Positions 12,481 through 27,580 of a stretch of DNA of 51,393 bases are shown piece by piece. The position numbers and the translations under genes were made by a program. A model generated the notes under the pieces. The model was not told the origin of the DNA, searched no databases, and saw nothing but the letters and a program-made list of their open reading frames with translations. Origin of the DNA: Dinochytrium kinnereticum (taxonomy: Eukaryota; Chytridiomycota; Chytridiomycetes; Chytridiales; Chytridiaceae); contig JADGJT010000122.1 of assembly GCA_027604005.1 (NCBI GenBank), positions 838-52,230 of the forward strand. Direction: 5' to 3'. The first letter of the stretch is position 1, and the number at the start of each line of letters is the position of its first letter.

Positions 12481-13124
12481 CACTGTGATTTCTTAGCCTT
12501 TTTTACTTTTTTTTTTTTACTTTTTGTTTGTGATTGACTTTCTATGGCCTTTGAAGCACTTTTTTCTTTTCTTTTCTCTTTTTTGTATTTCTAAGTTCTT
12601 TCTTGACATTTTTCTTCCTCTGGTTTGAAATTTTGATCAAGTTTGTTTTTGTTTGTTTTGTTTGTTTTGAAAGTGTCTCTTCATCTTTTTTTTTTTAACT
12701 TTGGCGGAAGGTGCTCTATTTTGTTGTTATTAGTTGTTTGTTCAGAAGAAACTGAAAATTGTTTAAGTTGGGCGGAATGTTCTTCATCACATCCATTTTT
12801 TATTTTTTTTTTCCTTTTCTTTTTCATAGTTTGGTTGGATCTTGCTTTGTTGCGTGTATTTTCTTCTTCTCCTCTCATTGCACGTCACAACCATCATCCC
12901 TGCCTATGTCATATCCACATATTCTGAGAATCCCCCCGAAACTCTGCATTTCACATTGAAGTTTTCTTTTGTTAAGAGGTAAAAAAATGGGCTAATTCGT
13001 GTTGTACTTCAAAGTTGTCTCTTGGTTCGCTCTTTTTAGTAATGAAGTCATTCCTACATCTGGAGAATGCACCAAAACGCTCGTTTTCAATCACAACAAA
13101 TTATTGGCACTCGGTAAACTGCGA
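12481..13124. other. T-rich convergent intergenic region
   Basis: About 640 bp between the convergent homeobox and kinase genes, with many T tracts of 6-11 nt after the homeobox stop. It probably contains both 3' untranslated regions. No coding evidence. Confidence 0.6.
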
Positions 13125-15614
<2,490 letters not shown>

Positions 15615-16021
15615 TTTGTGTTTGTCAATCTAAAGTTTGACAATTATTGGCACACATGCGAAGAACTTTGAAGTACAAAGAAGATACTGTGGGTTCCATT
15701 CTTTACGGAATTACGGAATCCTCAGTGATTTTCTCGGTTTATGTTATCACAGACTACCTGTTATTCCCAAGTTTCCGCGTCAGCTCATGCAAGCGTGCAT
15801 CGTGATGCTGTGAGCAATATTTTCCAAAAAAAAAAGGGGAGGGCCACTTTTCATCGCAGGACGAAACAGGAAATTGTATTGAATGAAATCTATTCCAAAC
15901 AGAGAGTAGAATCATAAGCCATTTAAATTTTAACGTATGCGTTTCGCTCAAACCGCGAGCATTGCCAGTGGGTCAACAATGTTACACAAAGGTATTGACG
16001 AACTCTGTTGAAAAGGTGTTG
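15615..16021. promoter_or_regulatory. Divergent intergenic region, kinase and UVRAG
   Basis: 407 bp separate two divergent start codons, so both promoters must lie here. I see no clear TATA element or repeated operator. One poly-A run is present near 15826. Confidence 0.45.
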
Positions 16022-18848
16022 ATGTCTCGGTACTCCCGGCAGGTGGGAATGAATACCTCATCGGGGCACACATTCGCTGATACTCATGTGAAACAAAAGC
16101 AGCGTCGCCTTCGGCATGTGATATCAATCTGCTTTAGAAATCTGGAGTTTAGGAGGCAATCGACTAGACAGCAATTTGGGCCTAGCTACGACAGTGAGGA
16201 TGCACGGAATGCGGGAGCTCATGGCGTTCGCAATGGGTCGGAAGAGGCTATTACTTATGCTAGGAATCTCCAGTTGGGGGAAAGTCAGCCTGGAAAGGAT
16301 TTGGTAGCATTAGAGACGAATGATAAGGACACACGGAACTCGTTCATGAGGTCTCCGCGTGGATTCGATTTCATAGATACCGCGAAGAATCGATTAAGTA
16401 CTGGATCTGGGCAGCTGTTTTTGGATTATTTTCCTCCGAGCCTTTCGAATCTGGCCGATATGATAGATTCTTACTTCGCTTTGGACGTCGTGGATGGCGG
16501 TGAGAACTCGACTGGTGTTTATCAGAATATCAGAAAGAATATTAACTATACCGTAGAAAATGAGCATACATTCGTAAGCGAAACAAAGTATGGATCAAAG
16601 GTGAGAATATCTTTCAAGATAGAAGTATTGAGGGCCCAAAACAACAGAATCCTTCTTGGCAGCTTCTTCCCGATTCGATATCTCCAGACAAAGTCCTATT
16701 TGAGAACGGAAAGTATTCTCTGACTCTATGGGGTCGAAGATCGGCAGATTCAGCAGAGTATCCTTCCGCTGCTGAAAGGGAGTTTCAAGTTCTTTCCGAG
16801 TGGGTACTGGACTTTTCTGCCCTGGAGTTTATGGGAAAGGATGTACGCTTATCTTTAGTGTGGGTTGAATCTGAACGCTCTATAGCTCGCGGATCATGAA
16901 AAGGTTTTCCCGCCAAATACTCTTCTCCTCGAATTTCCTGATGGATTTTTTAAAATGTCGAAGGCTCCTCCATTGGTAATAAATTTATGCAGGAATCTAT
17001 TGATCATTGAAAGGATGATACCGAAGAAACTCTTCCGGTTAAAGTTGAACACAATAAGGTTTACCCCTTTTAACGACTTAAGCTGATTGATAAACGCTCT
17101 TAGGTCAAAAGATCATACAAGCTTGAATGCATCTCACGGTTTTGATAAGCCTGTAGCAAAGCTAATGTTTTACAGCATCGTTGCTGCACAAAAAGAGCTT
17201 TTATCGATTCAAAGCTCGATTAATACTCTTCAAAAGAACTCTGAGGCTCTAACATCGCGAAAAGTCAAACTGACTGCAACGGTATAAATCAAGCCAAAAT
17301 ATCCCATTGGTAACATTTTATAGGAGAGAAAGGCAGAAGTTTTGGGTCGGATAGCTTTCGTGGAGAAGGAAATGATGGCTAGAACGCAAAATATTCAGTC
17401 CAGTAAGATGCTTCTATCATATTTTCCGTATTAACTAACTACTGAATATGCTTAGGTCGAATGAAGCTAAAGGAGCAGAAGGACATTTTGGCTATACGGA
17501 ATAGGCAGCTTCGAGAGTCTGGACCGGACAGAGAGTCTACTCGTCACGCTCTTGATCTAAAGCAAGCGGAGCTTGGAAGGACAAAGTAGCTAATGTCGAA
17601 ATTGAATTCAAATTACTGATCTTCCTTTTCTTCTTTATAGGCTAGGCTGCGCGAAAGCCTGCGCTCATATTAGCTTTCGGCAACGTCGTCTCATTTTCGA
17701 TATGAGATCTGTATACCCCATCGAGCTGGTATTTCCCACTTTCACAAAATCTTAACTGATACATTGTTAAGGTCTCGGCGGGAAATGTTATGTCTATTCG
17801 AGGAATCAAGCTGCCGAACTCTGAATTTTCTGGTATATCTAATCTCAAAGCAAACAATCTTACAAGAAAATATAGGATTTGACGATGAAAGAATATCTAC
17901 TGGCCTCGGTTATACTGCACACCTTATTATAATGATTGCAACATATTTAGAAGTCCCTTTAAGATACCCCATTAATCCAATGTCTTCCCGGTCCATGATT
18001 TTGGACAGAGTTTCACGACAATTTCCAGGAAGCAGAGAGTACGGAGACTATTTTAAGACAATAGCTTTAGTAATGTCTTTTTTCTCTCGCCAGATTTCCT
18101 CTGTTTTTGAAGGGTGTTGATAAAATGCGGTTTGAGTACGGTGTTTTTCTTTTAAACAAGGACATTGAGCAGGTTAGGAATCGGCCTTTGATTTTTTGTG
18201 TATGACACTGTTAAGCTTATGAATCACGTTGGCATCAACTTAACAAACCTGAGAAATACCCTTCCGAACCTCAAGGCGTTGATTGAAGCTGTTGGAGAAG
18301 ATTCAGAGTCTGTTTTCTTTTCTGTTGTATTTTTTTTTTTTTTTTTTTTTTTACGCGGTCTCATATTTATTATTACTATGCATCTACTCGTTTTTCGAAC
18401 AAACCAAAGAAGTCAAAGTGAAGACGACCTTTCCGTTGGTGGAGTATCCTTATCGACACTCTCTATATCACGACAGGAGGACTACGCCGATGCTAAGTCT
18501 CCGTCAGCCGTTCCAGGCAAAGCTCAATACTCAATCTTATCATCCCATGGCCCAGATTCTAACTCAGCCTTCACCTCCGAAACCTCCCTGAAGCTTTTGA
18601 AACCCTATCGATCTGACACCCAAATCGACGAAGACGATGAATTGGATTACCCTACTGGTGGGGGTGGGCACTTAGATGAATTTGTGAAGCGTTCCGAACA
18701 GAATAACTCCCATGGAAGTGTTGTGACGCCATTGTTTTCAAAACGATCCATTACAGCAGAGCCACCGCGCCCCCTTCTATTCCCTGTTGCTGTTTCTTCA
18801 GCATCGTCTCTGACTCCTGGAGATTTTTGGCCTGAAGCGGCTCCTTAA
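16022..18848 (+). CDS. UVRAG/Vps38-like subunit of PI3-kinase complex II
   Basis: Predicted endosomal subunit of the Vps34 lipid kinase complex that makes PI3P for sorting and autophagy. There are about ten exons. The N-terminus has the family start (QRRLRHVISICFRNLEF), then a C2-like region containing LFLDYFPPSLSNLADMIDSYFAL. A coiled coil of about 120 residues follows. The C-terminal BARA2-like region reads FRQRRLIFDMRSVYPIEL, RGIKLPNSEF, LGYTAHLIIMIATYLEVPLR, then SREFPLFLKG when the intron at the GTACGG donor is removed, and FEYGVFLLNKDIEQ and TLPNLKAL. These are the conserved UVRAG/Vps38 blocks in order. The acidic, Ser-rich tail from about 18430 is unique. The ATG at 16022 is the first in frame ahead of the conserved N-terminal block. 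Confidence 0.88.
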
Positions 18849-18890
18849 TAACCAAAAAAATGCATTCTATACTGACCATTTATTATATTC

Positions 18891-21629
18891 TTATGTTTGC
18901 TCAGTGACATTATTTCTGCGTTTCCAGCCTTCCATTGTAACAAGAGACAAGAAGGCGGGGACGGAGCCTCTTTCGTCTATGAAGTACTGTCTATATGGTT
19001 GTAACATATGAAGACGCTCCTGAGATCCACCCACCAACTGCATTGTTCCCTCATCGTTTGGGCCGCTTGTGAACAAAAAGGACGGGTCTTCACGATCGGC
19101 GTAAGTAGACACAAGCTTGACTCTACCCTCTTGGAAATCAACCTTGTATCCAACAAGCGAGAACACAGCCTCGCGGTATTCCTGAGCTTTTGCAGCATAA
19201 ACCTTGAAAGTTTAAGTAATGTGTGGCGAAGTATTCCTCACCTCTTTCAACCGAACAATCCTCTTCTCCTTTTCCTCAATCTGCCGTCTTGCTTCTTCGC
19301 ATTCCAACTGAAGTGGTCGCAAGGATGCGACGGGTATCAAATTCTCGTGTATTGCGCTTGAGGATAGTTGGGACCTCAAGTCGAAATTCTCTTTTTGTAA
19401 GGCTTCCAGCATGCTCCTCTTAATCTTATAATCCTGAGACTGTGGGTTGTCGGAGAGCTGCAGAATCCTCACGTTCGTGGTATCACATACCCCACGACCT
19501 ATCGCACTCTCCAGGAGAGCCGCTTGCTCCATCACTGACTTCAGCTCCTTCTCAAGTAACCATTTTTCTTTTGTCAGCGATGAAATTTCTGTTTTAAAGG
19601 GAGTTATTAAGAAGGAAAGTGAAAGGAAACATGTTAGCTAAGTTTAAGCTCACCTGCTTCTAAAGCTTCTATTCTCTCGATCGCTTGCCGCGAATATATA
19701 CTTTTGGGCTCGGGTACTAGTCTATCACTTTCCGGCTTTCCGGCTGCCTGAAGCTCAAGATCGAGCTCGGATATGCGGGACCTATACATATCTACGACCT
19801 TTTCGAGTTGATGGATGCGCTCTGTTTTGACACGATCAAAGTTGGTGGACATTTCTTCCTCCTCTACCTCATAGGACTTCTAGAGTAACGATAAGAAAGT
19901 GTCTAGGAGATTAAAAAGATATACCAGTTGATCTCGCAAGAATTGTACCTCCTTCTGCAGAAGGTCGCGGTTTCTTTCGGTCCTTTTATGAGCTCTTAGT
20001 AGCCCTTCGTACTTGCTTGCGCTAGCGGCATGCTCTTTCCGTTCTTCAGATAGCTATTAAGGTGTTAACATAAAAAATCAATTCCATTATAATATACCTC
20101 GTTTTCCATCTGCTCAATGTAAGCCTTCATTCCTTTCTGATTGGCAGCTTCATTGCCAGATTTCTCCTTCAACACAGCTAACTCAAATCGCTCCTTTGCC
20201 AGCGACTTCGACAGCGCGTACGGGGACTCAAAACCAACACAATCCTCTTTTTCCAAGAACCCTGACCAATTCTTTTTCTCTGCTCGCAGTAATGATAACT
20301 CAGCCTCGGCTTCACCGAGTTTGCCCCGGAGCATTGAGACATTTTCAATTTGATTCATCAGTGACGCCTTCTCTTCTTTCAGACGTTCTACATTCTCTTT
20401 TGTTAACCGAAGATATGCAATTTCTTTGGAAAGTTCCTGATTGCTGCCTTCTAGTTGCTTGATATATGTCACCTGATCTTCAAAACAGTAAATATACTTA
20501 GACATGCGTGAGAAACAAAAGACAGAATGAAGAGAGAAAAAAATACGATAACCACCTTTAAATTGCTTGGATAAAAGATCATTAGTTTCGCTCGTTGCCG
20601 CCGTTTCCATTTCTCGATTTTTCTGGTCTAATTCTGATTCTAGTATCGAAACCCTACCCTCAAGCTCCACTTTTTTGGCTAGCTCCTCCCTCAACTGCAG
20701 AAAAACAAACTCAACTTACGCTAAACCGAAATTTAATACCATTTTAGCCATTTTATCAATCTGGCTGCGCATCGAAAGAATTTTTGAGTCCTTTTGTCTG
20801 GTCATATGGTCCAATTGGCTATTGAAATCATCATTCTCTTCCAAGAGCTGTGAGCTTTGTTCTTTCATCTCGATGTTTTCCCTCTGTAGCTCTGAAATAT
20901 TGTCCTCGCATTCCTCCTATCCTGAATGAGATGTGGCTTTGAGTGATTGTTAACATACCACTTTTAACTTATATTCTTCGGTTGCTGACGCCAATTTCTT
21001 TTCCAGTTCCTTGTTTTCCTTAAAAAGCATCGCGACATTACTATCCGCCTTCTAAAAAAGAAGTCAGAAACTGTGTCATGTAATGAGATCATACGGCAAG
21101 TTTGCTCTTCTGCTCCTCTTGAACAACTTCCAAAATGCTGTTCTTTTTCTCTAATTCAAGCACTCGATGCTCATACTCATTCTTCGACTCTATTAGCATC
21201 CTCTTCAACTCGCGAATCTCTATCCTGGCCTTCATTAGTTCTGCATCTAGTTGGCGTTAAAGTAAGTGCGTGGGTTATATGCGCTTTACCTTTTGCGGTG
21301 AAGATGTTGGATGTACCACTGTGCATAACTGATCTTCTTAGCACATCTGGGGTTACTGTCGTAATATCCTGCTGCGGCTGGTGTGAAGAGGTCGGGCGAT
21401 TACTGGTTGAATCTCTGAACAAGCGAGATGGTGATGACGTGCTTGTTCGAAGCACATTGTCCAGATTTTCCATGATATCATTAAACTCAGGGGGCTTTTG
21501 GTGCCGACTGAAGCCAATTGAGGAGCCCAATGCCGGGGATTTTGAGCTAGAGAAGGAGGTCGAGGGTGTTTTGGAGGGATCATCTCGAGAGTAGGGATGA
21601 AATCCCTTCTTGCTGTTGGAAAACGACAT
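18891..21629 (-). CDS. MAD1: Spindle assembly checkpoint protein Mad1
   Basis: Kinetochore and nuclear-pore coiled-coil protein that recruits Mad2 when chromosomes are unattached. It is a multi-exon gene with a Ser-rich disordered N-terminus (about 110 residues) and then a very long heptad-rich coiled coil. The C-terminal domain settles the identity: an R-L-K-E-V-Y element, the RLK-type Bub1-binding motif of Mad1, followed by YREAVFSLVGYKVDF, RVKLVSTYA, SFLFTSGPNDEGTMQLVGG and ERGSVPAFLSLVTMEG, close to Mad1 proteins of fungi and animals. An intron splits the RLKE/VY junction. The start ATG at 21629 lies only 43 bp from the ATG of the divergent transporter. Exon borders in the coiled-coil middle are approximate. 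Confidence 0.93.
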
Positions 21630-21672
21630 TTCTCGACAATTCCACTACTGATATTACAGTTCACTATAAGAA
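21630..21672. promoter_or_regulatory. 43-bp spacer between divergent start codons
   Basis: Mad1 (minus) and the MCH1-like transporter (plus) start codons are separated by only 43 bp, so the transcripts probably overlap at their 5' ends or share a minimal bidirectional promoter. No TATA box is visible in the spacer. Confidence 0.5.
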
Positions 21673-23207
21673 ATGCCAGTCGAAGACGATCCCGTTGTGA
21701 CTTCAAACGCCGAAGGTGACGCGGCCGTCACTTCTAGGAAGAAGTTATCTTTTGTTTCCACCCTTTTTGCAATGGTGAGGATATTGAATTGAGTTGTTCA
21801 ATGGAATGACATGTATGAAGACCTGCGCTGGGACTCTGTACCTTTTCTCTGCATATGCTCAGGATCTTTCACATAAATTGGGTTTCAGTCAAACTCAAAC
21901 CAATGTTATTGCCTCATGCGGAGGGTTTGGACTCTATCTCTCTGGGCCTGTTTTTGGATCGCTCGTTGATCGGTACCCTGCTCGAAAGGTGGTTGGCCTT
22001 TCCGGAATTCTGGTTTTTGCCGGGTACTTATCGATGGCGCTCGCATACGGTCGACTGATTTCTGGCCACTATCTGACCGTTGCTTTGGCATATTCTGCAG
22101 TTGGTCTTGGATCTTCGGGTATTTTGAATGGGGTAAGTTCGCAATATAACATTGATACTTATAGTTGTAGTGCTTGGTCACAAACATGAGAGCCTTCGAC
22201 CCTCGCGACCACGGGTTTGCTGTGGGACTTAGTGTTGCATTTTTTGGGCTGTCAGCATTCGTTTTCTCCCAGCTCAGCACTTTCTTTATGGTACCTATAG
22301 AGCCAGGATCTACAGCAAAAGCGCTAGACACTTTCCACTTTCTCTTTTTCCTTGCTCTCACCACGGGAGGTGTCACTTTTGCCTCATCTCTTTTCCTTCT
22401 GGATACATTAAGCTCATTGAGACGGCCTACTCGAGACGAAGAAACTTCTCCTTTGCACCCGGGAACCGAGGCACCGTCTTTAGAAGGGGCCCAACCACCG
22501 GCTAGGAACGAGAACATCCAACTTTTCTACATCCTTGATGCTTGGCTACTTTTTGTTGCCTTCCTATTAGTGACGGGGCCTGGGTTGATGTACATTAACA
22601 ACATTGGAGCTATTGTGGCTTCACTTTCAACGACTACTGATATTGCGGTGACTCAAAGACTTCATGTTGGACTGCTCTCAGTTTTTAACTGCACTGGTCG
22701 TATCTTCACTGGTATAGGATCTGATTATTTGAACAAACGATACAACACATCAAGGCTTTTTGGTTTATTTTGCGGCAGTACTTTAATCGCATTCGTTCAG
22801 CTGGTCTGCAGCTTTACCACCAGCCTAAATACGCTCATTTTTACAACATCAGTCCTTGGGCTTGGCTATGGTGCCATTTTCTCGTCCGGGCCTGCGCTCG
22901 TTGGTGCATGGTTTGGGATTAAGCACTTTGGAAGCAATTGGGGGTAATTTAAGAGCTGGTACCCTATTGCTTCTAATTCTATTTTTCCCCCAGATGGTAT
23001 CAATGGGCGCCTGCTCTAGGTGGTCAGCTCTGCAATCTCATCTTTGGATTGGTAATGGATAACTATTCAGACGATTTTGGATGCAAAGGAAGTTCATGTT
23101 TTGCAACGTCCTTTGTTCTTACTTCCGTGGGGTGTGCCATCAGCCTTTCGTTGCTGTCTATCTTGCACAATCGACACAAAGCGAGAGCATTCTATACTCC
23201 TCTATAA
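21673..23207 (+). CDS. MCH1/nodulin-like major facilitator transporter
   Basis: Predicted 12-helix membrane transporter of the MCH1/nodulin-like branch of the major facilitator superfamily; the substrate is unknown, with yeast Mch1 being vacuolar and of unproven specificity. Four exons (21673-21774, 21821-22132, 22171-22943, 22994-23207) total 1401 nt and 466 residues. Introns are 46, 38 and 50 nt. Helix 1 reads STLFAM joined to TCAGTLYLFSAYAQ, the motif A region is FGSLVDRYPARKV, and a second-half motif is FNCTGRIFTGIGSDYLNKRY. The C-terminal helices continue across the last intron (GWYQWAPALGGQLCNLIFG). The central cytosolic loop is charged. The 3' end converges on the SANT gene with 28 bp between the stop codons. 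Confidence 0.87.
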
Positions 23208-23235
23208 TAGGTCCCGTTTTTGTTAAACCAGAGAG

Positions 23236-24078
23236 CTACGGAGCGTGGAGCTTTAGTAGCTGTTGGCGCACAATGTTAAGCTCTTTCTCCAAGGTCGCCA
23301 GCTCTTTCCGCTTCTCAATAATCACTGGAATAGTACTTAGATTACTTCAATGCTTAGAACATAAACAACAAACTTTGAAGAGCCTATGAATAATTAGATG
23401 ATAATCAAGAAAACTGTGTTTACAGCGTCCCACTTCGGCAGTGTAATACTATTCCATTCTTCCACAGGCAGCTCATATCTTTCATGTATCAAATAATATT
23501 CAAATGTGCGTCGAACCTTTTCCGATTCTCTTCAACCTTTTTCTTTAACTCTTCTTTTGACATTTTATCTACGAAGTTGTTAAATTTTGAAATAAGTTAG
23601 CACACCTCCAGTGTTGATGATGAATCCATTTTTCCGGGTCACTCCCTCTCTTTTTAAATTATGCTCACGGACATGTATGGGATCAATGTGCAACCCTGCA
23701 AACTCGGCTGTACTTTGCTGACCCAAAAGCCTTTGGGTCTGCAAATTCAATTGCGACACAGTCTTTCCGGGTAGGCAGCCTGATTCTGTTATATCTTTCC
23801 AGTTCCCAACTCCGAATCGCATCAGCGCCTTTCGAAGGACCTCAACCTCGGCGGATGTCCATCCTAGACCTTGATAAGTTGTTTGTTAGGTGAGAAATGA
23901 GTGGACCTGGTGAGAGCGATGCGTTCCGCAATGATCGTGATTCCTTTGAATGGACTCCTTCCACAGTGCTGGATATTCGCAGCTCCGTATCCGGTGGCGA
24001 TTGTGCGTCAGATGTGTCTAAAAGATTTGCAAGGGTTGCCCTTAGTTGGTCGAACTCATGTTCACGAAGATTTGTCAT
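23236..24078 (-). CDS. Small SANT/Myb-domain protein of uncharacterised eukaryotic family
   Basis: A 213-residue protein encoded by six exons: 23907-24078, 23606-23869, 23517-23568, 23424-23478, a 10-nt microexon at 23374-23383, and 23236-23324 (642 nt in all). After a disordered N-terminus of about 57 residues comes a SANT/Myb-like helix set, GWTSAEVEVLRKALMRFG and VGNWKDITESGCLPGKTVSQ, with the spaced tryptophans of that fold. A conserved tail block LLGQQSTAEFAGLHIDP and RKNGFIINTG follows, then a charged helix. I recognise this as a widely conserved but uncharacterised family and cannot name it. The C-terminus (KRKELATLEKELNIVRQQ) is coiled coil. An in-frame stop directly before the ATG fixes the start. 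Nuclear DNA or chromatin binding is only inferred from the SANT fold. Confidence 0.8.
23374..23383 (-). other. 10-nt microexon in SANT gene
   Basis: The ten bases GCTCTTCAAA are bounded by AG on the upstream side and GT on the downstream side. Including them joins KWDA to ALQMIIEKRKEL in frame. Skipping them puts a TGA at the junction and makes the CDS length not divisible by three. Confidence 0.65.
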
Positions 24079-24216
24079 TTATTGACAGGACATCAACGTC
24101 AAAGTTTGTGTTACTTAGCCTGATTGCAAGACCCATAGCAATAATAATGATTTATTGCAATAAGCTCAATCATGTATTTGTTAATAATATAAAATATTTC
24201 TCTTGCCGTACACGCC

Positions 24217-27200
24217 TCAATCTCTCGTGTATCTTCTCCCTATCTGATGGCCGACTTTAACAAAGCTTTCCAAGCATTGACTGGAATCTAAGCATGTTAA
24301 TAAAGATTGAGAGAAAGTAAAACAATCGATAATGTCATAATCGAATGAAACAGAGTTTTTCCGGAAGACCAATAACACCGTGGAACCACCAAACGCGAAG
24401 TACCTGCAAAATATCTGTGAGACCTCTAAAATAACCAAAAGAAGACAAAAAAAAGATCGTACCCAAGGTCTTCCATCCTCTTTACAGTTTGGCCAACCTT
24501 TGCTGTTACGTTGACACTTCCGACAAAGAGCGATCCAATGCAAACCATTGCAACCATACCGAGTCCTCCCAGCTCGCTTCTGTCATCGGTTGCTTCAAGA
24601 AGAATGACAACCCGCTCATTCTCAGTGAACACATCCACTGCAGATCGCACCGCAACATTCGCAACGGTGTAAAAAGCTCCGTTAACGCGCTTAACAGATT
24701 TTATCACACCATCTAGCGGCGCATGAAAGCGATGATAATCTACGGAGATTAGCGAAGTGCTTTACAAATTGAACCTTGCGGTGCAAGCCGGAAAATGGCT
24801 AGCCCCCCTCCTTCGAATAGAGAAGCCTATGATGACGATTAAATAAATTATGAACCAAATAATGCTGACCATGCGATCATCAGCAAATAGCCTCTTAAGG
24901 CTAAATTTTGTTCCTTTAATCCAAAACTTTGTTGCTTCTGATACTGTTGGGTAGCAACACATTCTCGCATCCACGGGTGACAGTACAATGTTCTAGGAAG
25001 AGAAATGAGAAGCAATAAGGAGGCTCTTCCTTACCGTATCACTAGATGCCATCAGCCGAGCACCAGCCTTAAGTCTTCTATAAAAGAATTCGTTGAAATT
25101 CGAGAATGATGATAGTGGCTCATGGATTTCATCTATGACTATATTGTGAAACGCAATGAATCGGCCAATCTCCTCCTTGCTCGACGGATCTGTAAATTTC
25201 TTTCCTTGCTTTTCGGCTAGACTCATCAGTAAGGTGCAAAACTTTTATAAGTACTCAGTGCCCGTAAGAGGGATGTAATGGAGTCTATATCACTGCCTTA
25301 AAATATTAAAAAACTAATAAATATAGCGAAGTGCCTGAATTGAATCCAGCCGCTTGGAATAATAGTCGGACGCCAAGTCGAACATAAACTGGCATTCGTT
25401 CTTCAATCATTTGTTTTGACTGAGGAAAAAACTTAGCAATAACACTGGATTCAAAATTCAACCGCTCTGTCCTGAACGTAAATAACGCCTATTAAATGGA
25501 TGATAAATCGCACTTAAAATCTTGTATTTATCACGGTACCTTTATTTCGCCCAGGGCCATTTCTGCTATCTTGGTATGCAACAATAGAAAGAGTTTTCGT
25601 GAACCAATTCTGAGAAAAATGAACTTCGGTCGAAAAGCCGCCCATGACTAAAAGCTTTCAGTTTCAACTCATAAGCCTAAACTTACAGAAATTATCAATT
25701 TTCTTTAAGTTGTCGTGGGCACAAAGCTAAATCAGTTAATTCTAATGACTCGCTTAATCACATACAGCTACGTGGGATACTACGTCAATATCATTTTTCT
25801 GTCGAATCTTTTTCATGCAAATTGGGCAATCATTTATATCTATAATTTGCTCATCCTGGTATTGCCGTCGTAATGCGTTACTCTCAACGCCTCGGGAGGT
25901 TGGAGATGAATTGTTGACATTGGCTTCACGGGTTAGACAGCTCTCTAAAGAGTTTGCCGCCACTTCAAGGGTTATCTCCTTTGATATATTCAAAGTTTCC
26001 TCGTCAAGAAACTAAAATGAAAGGAAAAAAAAAGATGTAAACCCCTAAAATAAAAATATATATAAAATCACGCACAAGTCTTTTGATAGAATCGTCTGAG
26101 AGTGTCGATCCTATTGCATCTAGCATAGTAGTCAATTCTACCTGGTTCACCCTCCCGTCCTGATTGGCATCGAAAAACTTTAGGAGAACAATAAAGAGGT
26201 TTCTCCTTAAAATCGTGTATGGAAAGAAACTTATACGGATATTAAGAATAGAAGCCGGTGCTGGAATCTTAAAGTAACCCAAATATAAGGGACGAGAATA
26301 CAAGATATGCCAAACCTTCGCATTCTTTTTCAAAAGTTTAATAGCCCATGACGTGGATACGACAGTGATAGGAGAGCTCTCGGTAATAATAGGGGATGGA
26401 CATTTTTGAACCAGGTCTGCTATTTTAAGCTCAGCAGTGCCGATTTGTTCATGAATCTGGCTTTTATAGTCGACTATAGAAAGAGAGATTGGGTCGTTGG
26501 CTTCGTAATCCGAGTGCTTCACGTGTCTAACAATGATTAGACATACCGACTTTGCAAGCATAACATAAAAGCCCTTTCGTTCCATACGGGTGAGTAAGTT
26601 CGCCGCAATACTCGGGTTTTGAATGTCTTAGGTCCAAAAGATATAACCACAAATGGATCGCATTGTGGGACGCCTGCCATGCCCTCCGAGAAACATAACA
26701 TTCCATTTTGAACTAACTAAATTAACGCAGCCAGACTATGAAGAAACCTTCAATGGAAAGCATTCCCCTTAATATTGTATGATCAAGTGAAGTTCCCTCA
26801 AATTGGTTTGAGACATTCGATATTGAGTCGAGGCTGTTATCCATATTTATACTCTCTAGGCTGCTGTTTACAGCGCTCGACGGTGAACGAGCAACAACCG
26901 CCGTAGTTTGTGCCTCTGCATAAGGAGAATATAGCTCTAGAATTTGTCAATCAGCCTTTCGACCTCTGTACAATAAATCACCATCGGCAGGGTCTTCCGA
27001 GGACACAAGGGTTGCTTAAGAGGGGTATGAGTATTTCAACAGGCCGTACTGCCAACCTTGGACTGCTTGCCTATTGCTGCTGATGGCGAAGACCTCTAAT
27101 TGCCGCAAATCTTGCCCCAAATCTCCGATAAACCCGCATTTAAGTTGGACATCACCTGTGACTTTTTCCTTGGGAGATCTTGGAAGAAGCATATGCCAGG

Positions 27201-27580
27201 ACGGGGGGGATTCGTCATACGCGTTAAATACAACCTAATATTAGCTTAAATTGCCAATATTGCTTACTTCGTTGACGGCAATTGAAAGGTGGCCCAGAAA
27301 ATCTCTTCCTATCAGATCCTTATCCCAACAGTCGAACTGTATTTTAGCGTCGACCAATACAGGTGTTATGATAAAGTCGCATGAGAAATTCCAGACTGGC
27401 GAAAGATTGCGAAACACAGTTGGGGTTCTGTGAGTCTGGCCCCCGAGTTTGACGATTACAAACGGGTCGCTTGTAGACCAATCTTTAGCCATCAGGCCCT
27501 TGGCCGATATAACTTTCAACTCGTTGGTTTTACGGAGGAGCGCTAGAGTTCTTACCACTAACTCTCAAAATACTGGGCAT
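24217..27580 (-). CDS. PSD2: C2 and EF-hand phosphatidylserine decarboxylase (PSD2 type)
   Basis: Predicted proenzyme that converts phosphatidylserine to phosphatidylethanolamine on endosomal or Golgi membranes. The N-terminus is a C2 domain: LRVSVISAKGLMAKDWSTSD, then DPFVIVKLG, FDCWDKDLIGRDFLG. A middle region holds an EF-hand loop (DANQDGRVNQVEL) and a Cys/His block (CPICMKK...SHVAVC) found in fungal PSD2 proteins. The catalytic domain has FNEFFYRRLKAGAR, the SPVDAR-like block, HRFHAPLDG, and the self-cleavage site F-G-G-S-T, whose Ser becomes the pyruvoyl group. The ATG at 27580 is required because the first 25-nt exon splices (43-nt intron) onto VISAKG. The final exon ends VKVGHQIG, the family terminus. 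More than ten introns; exact middle exons are approximate. Confidence 0.88.
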
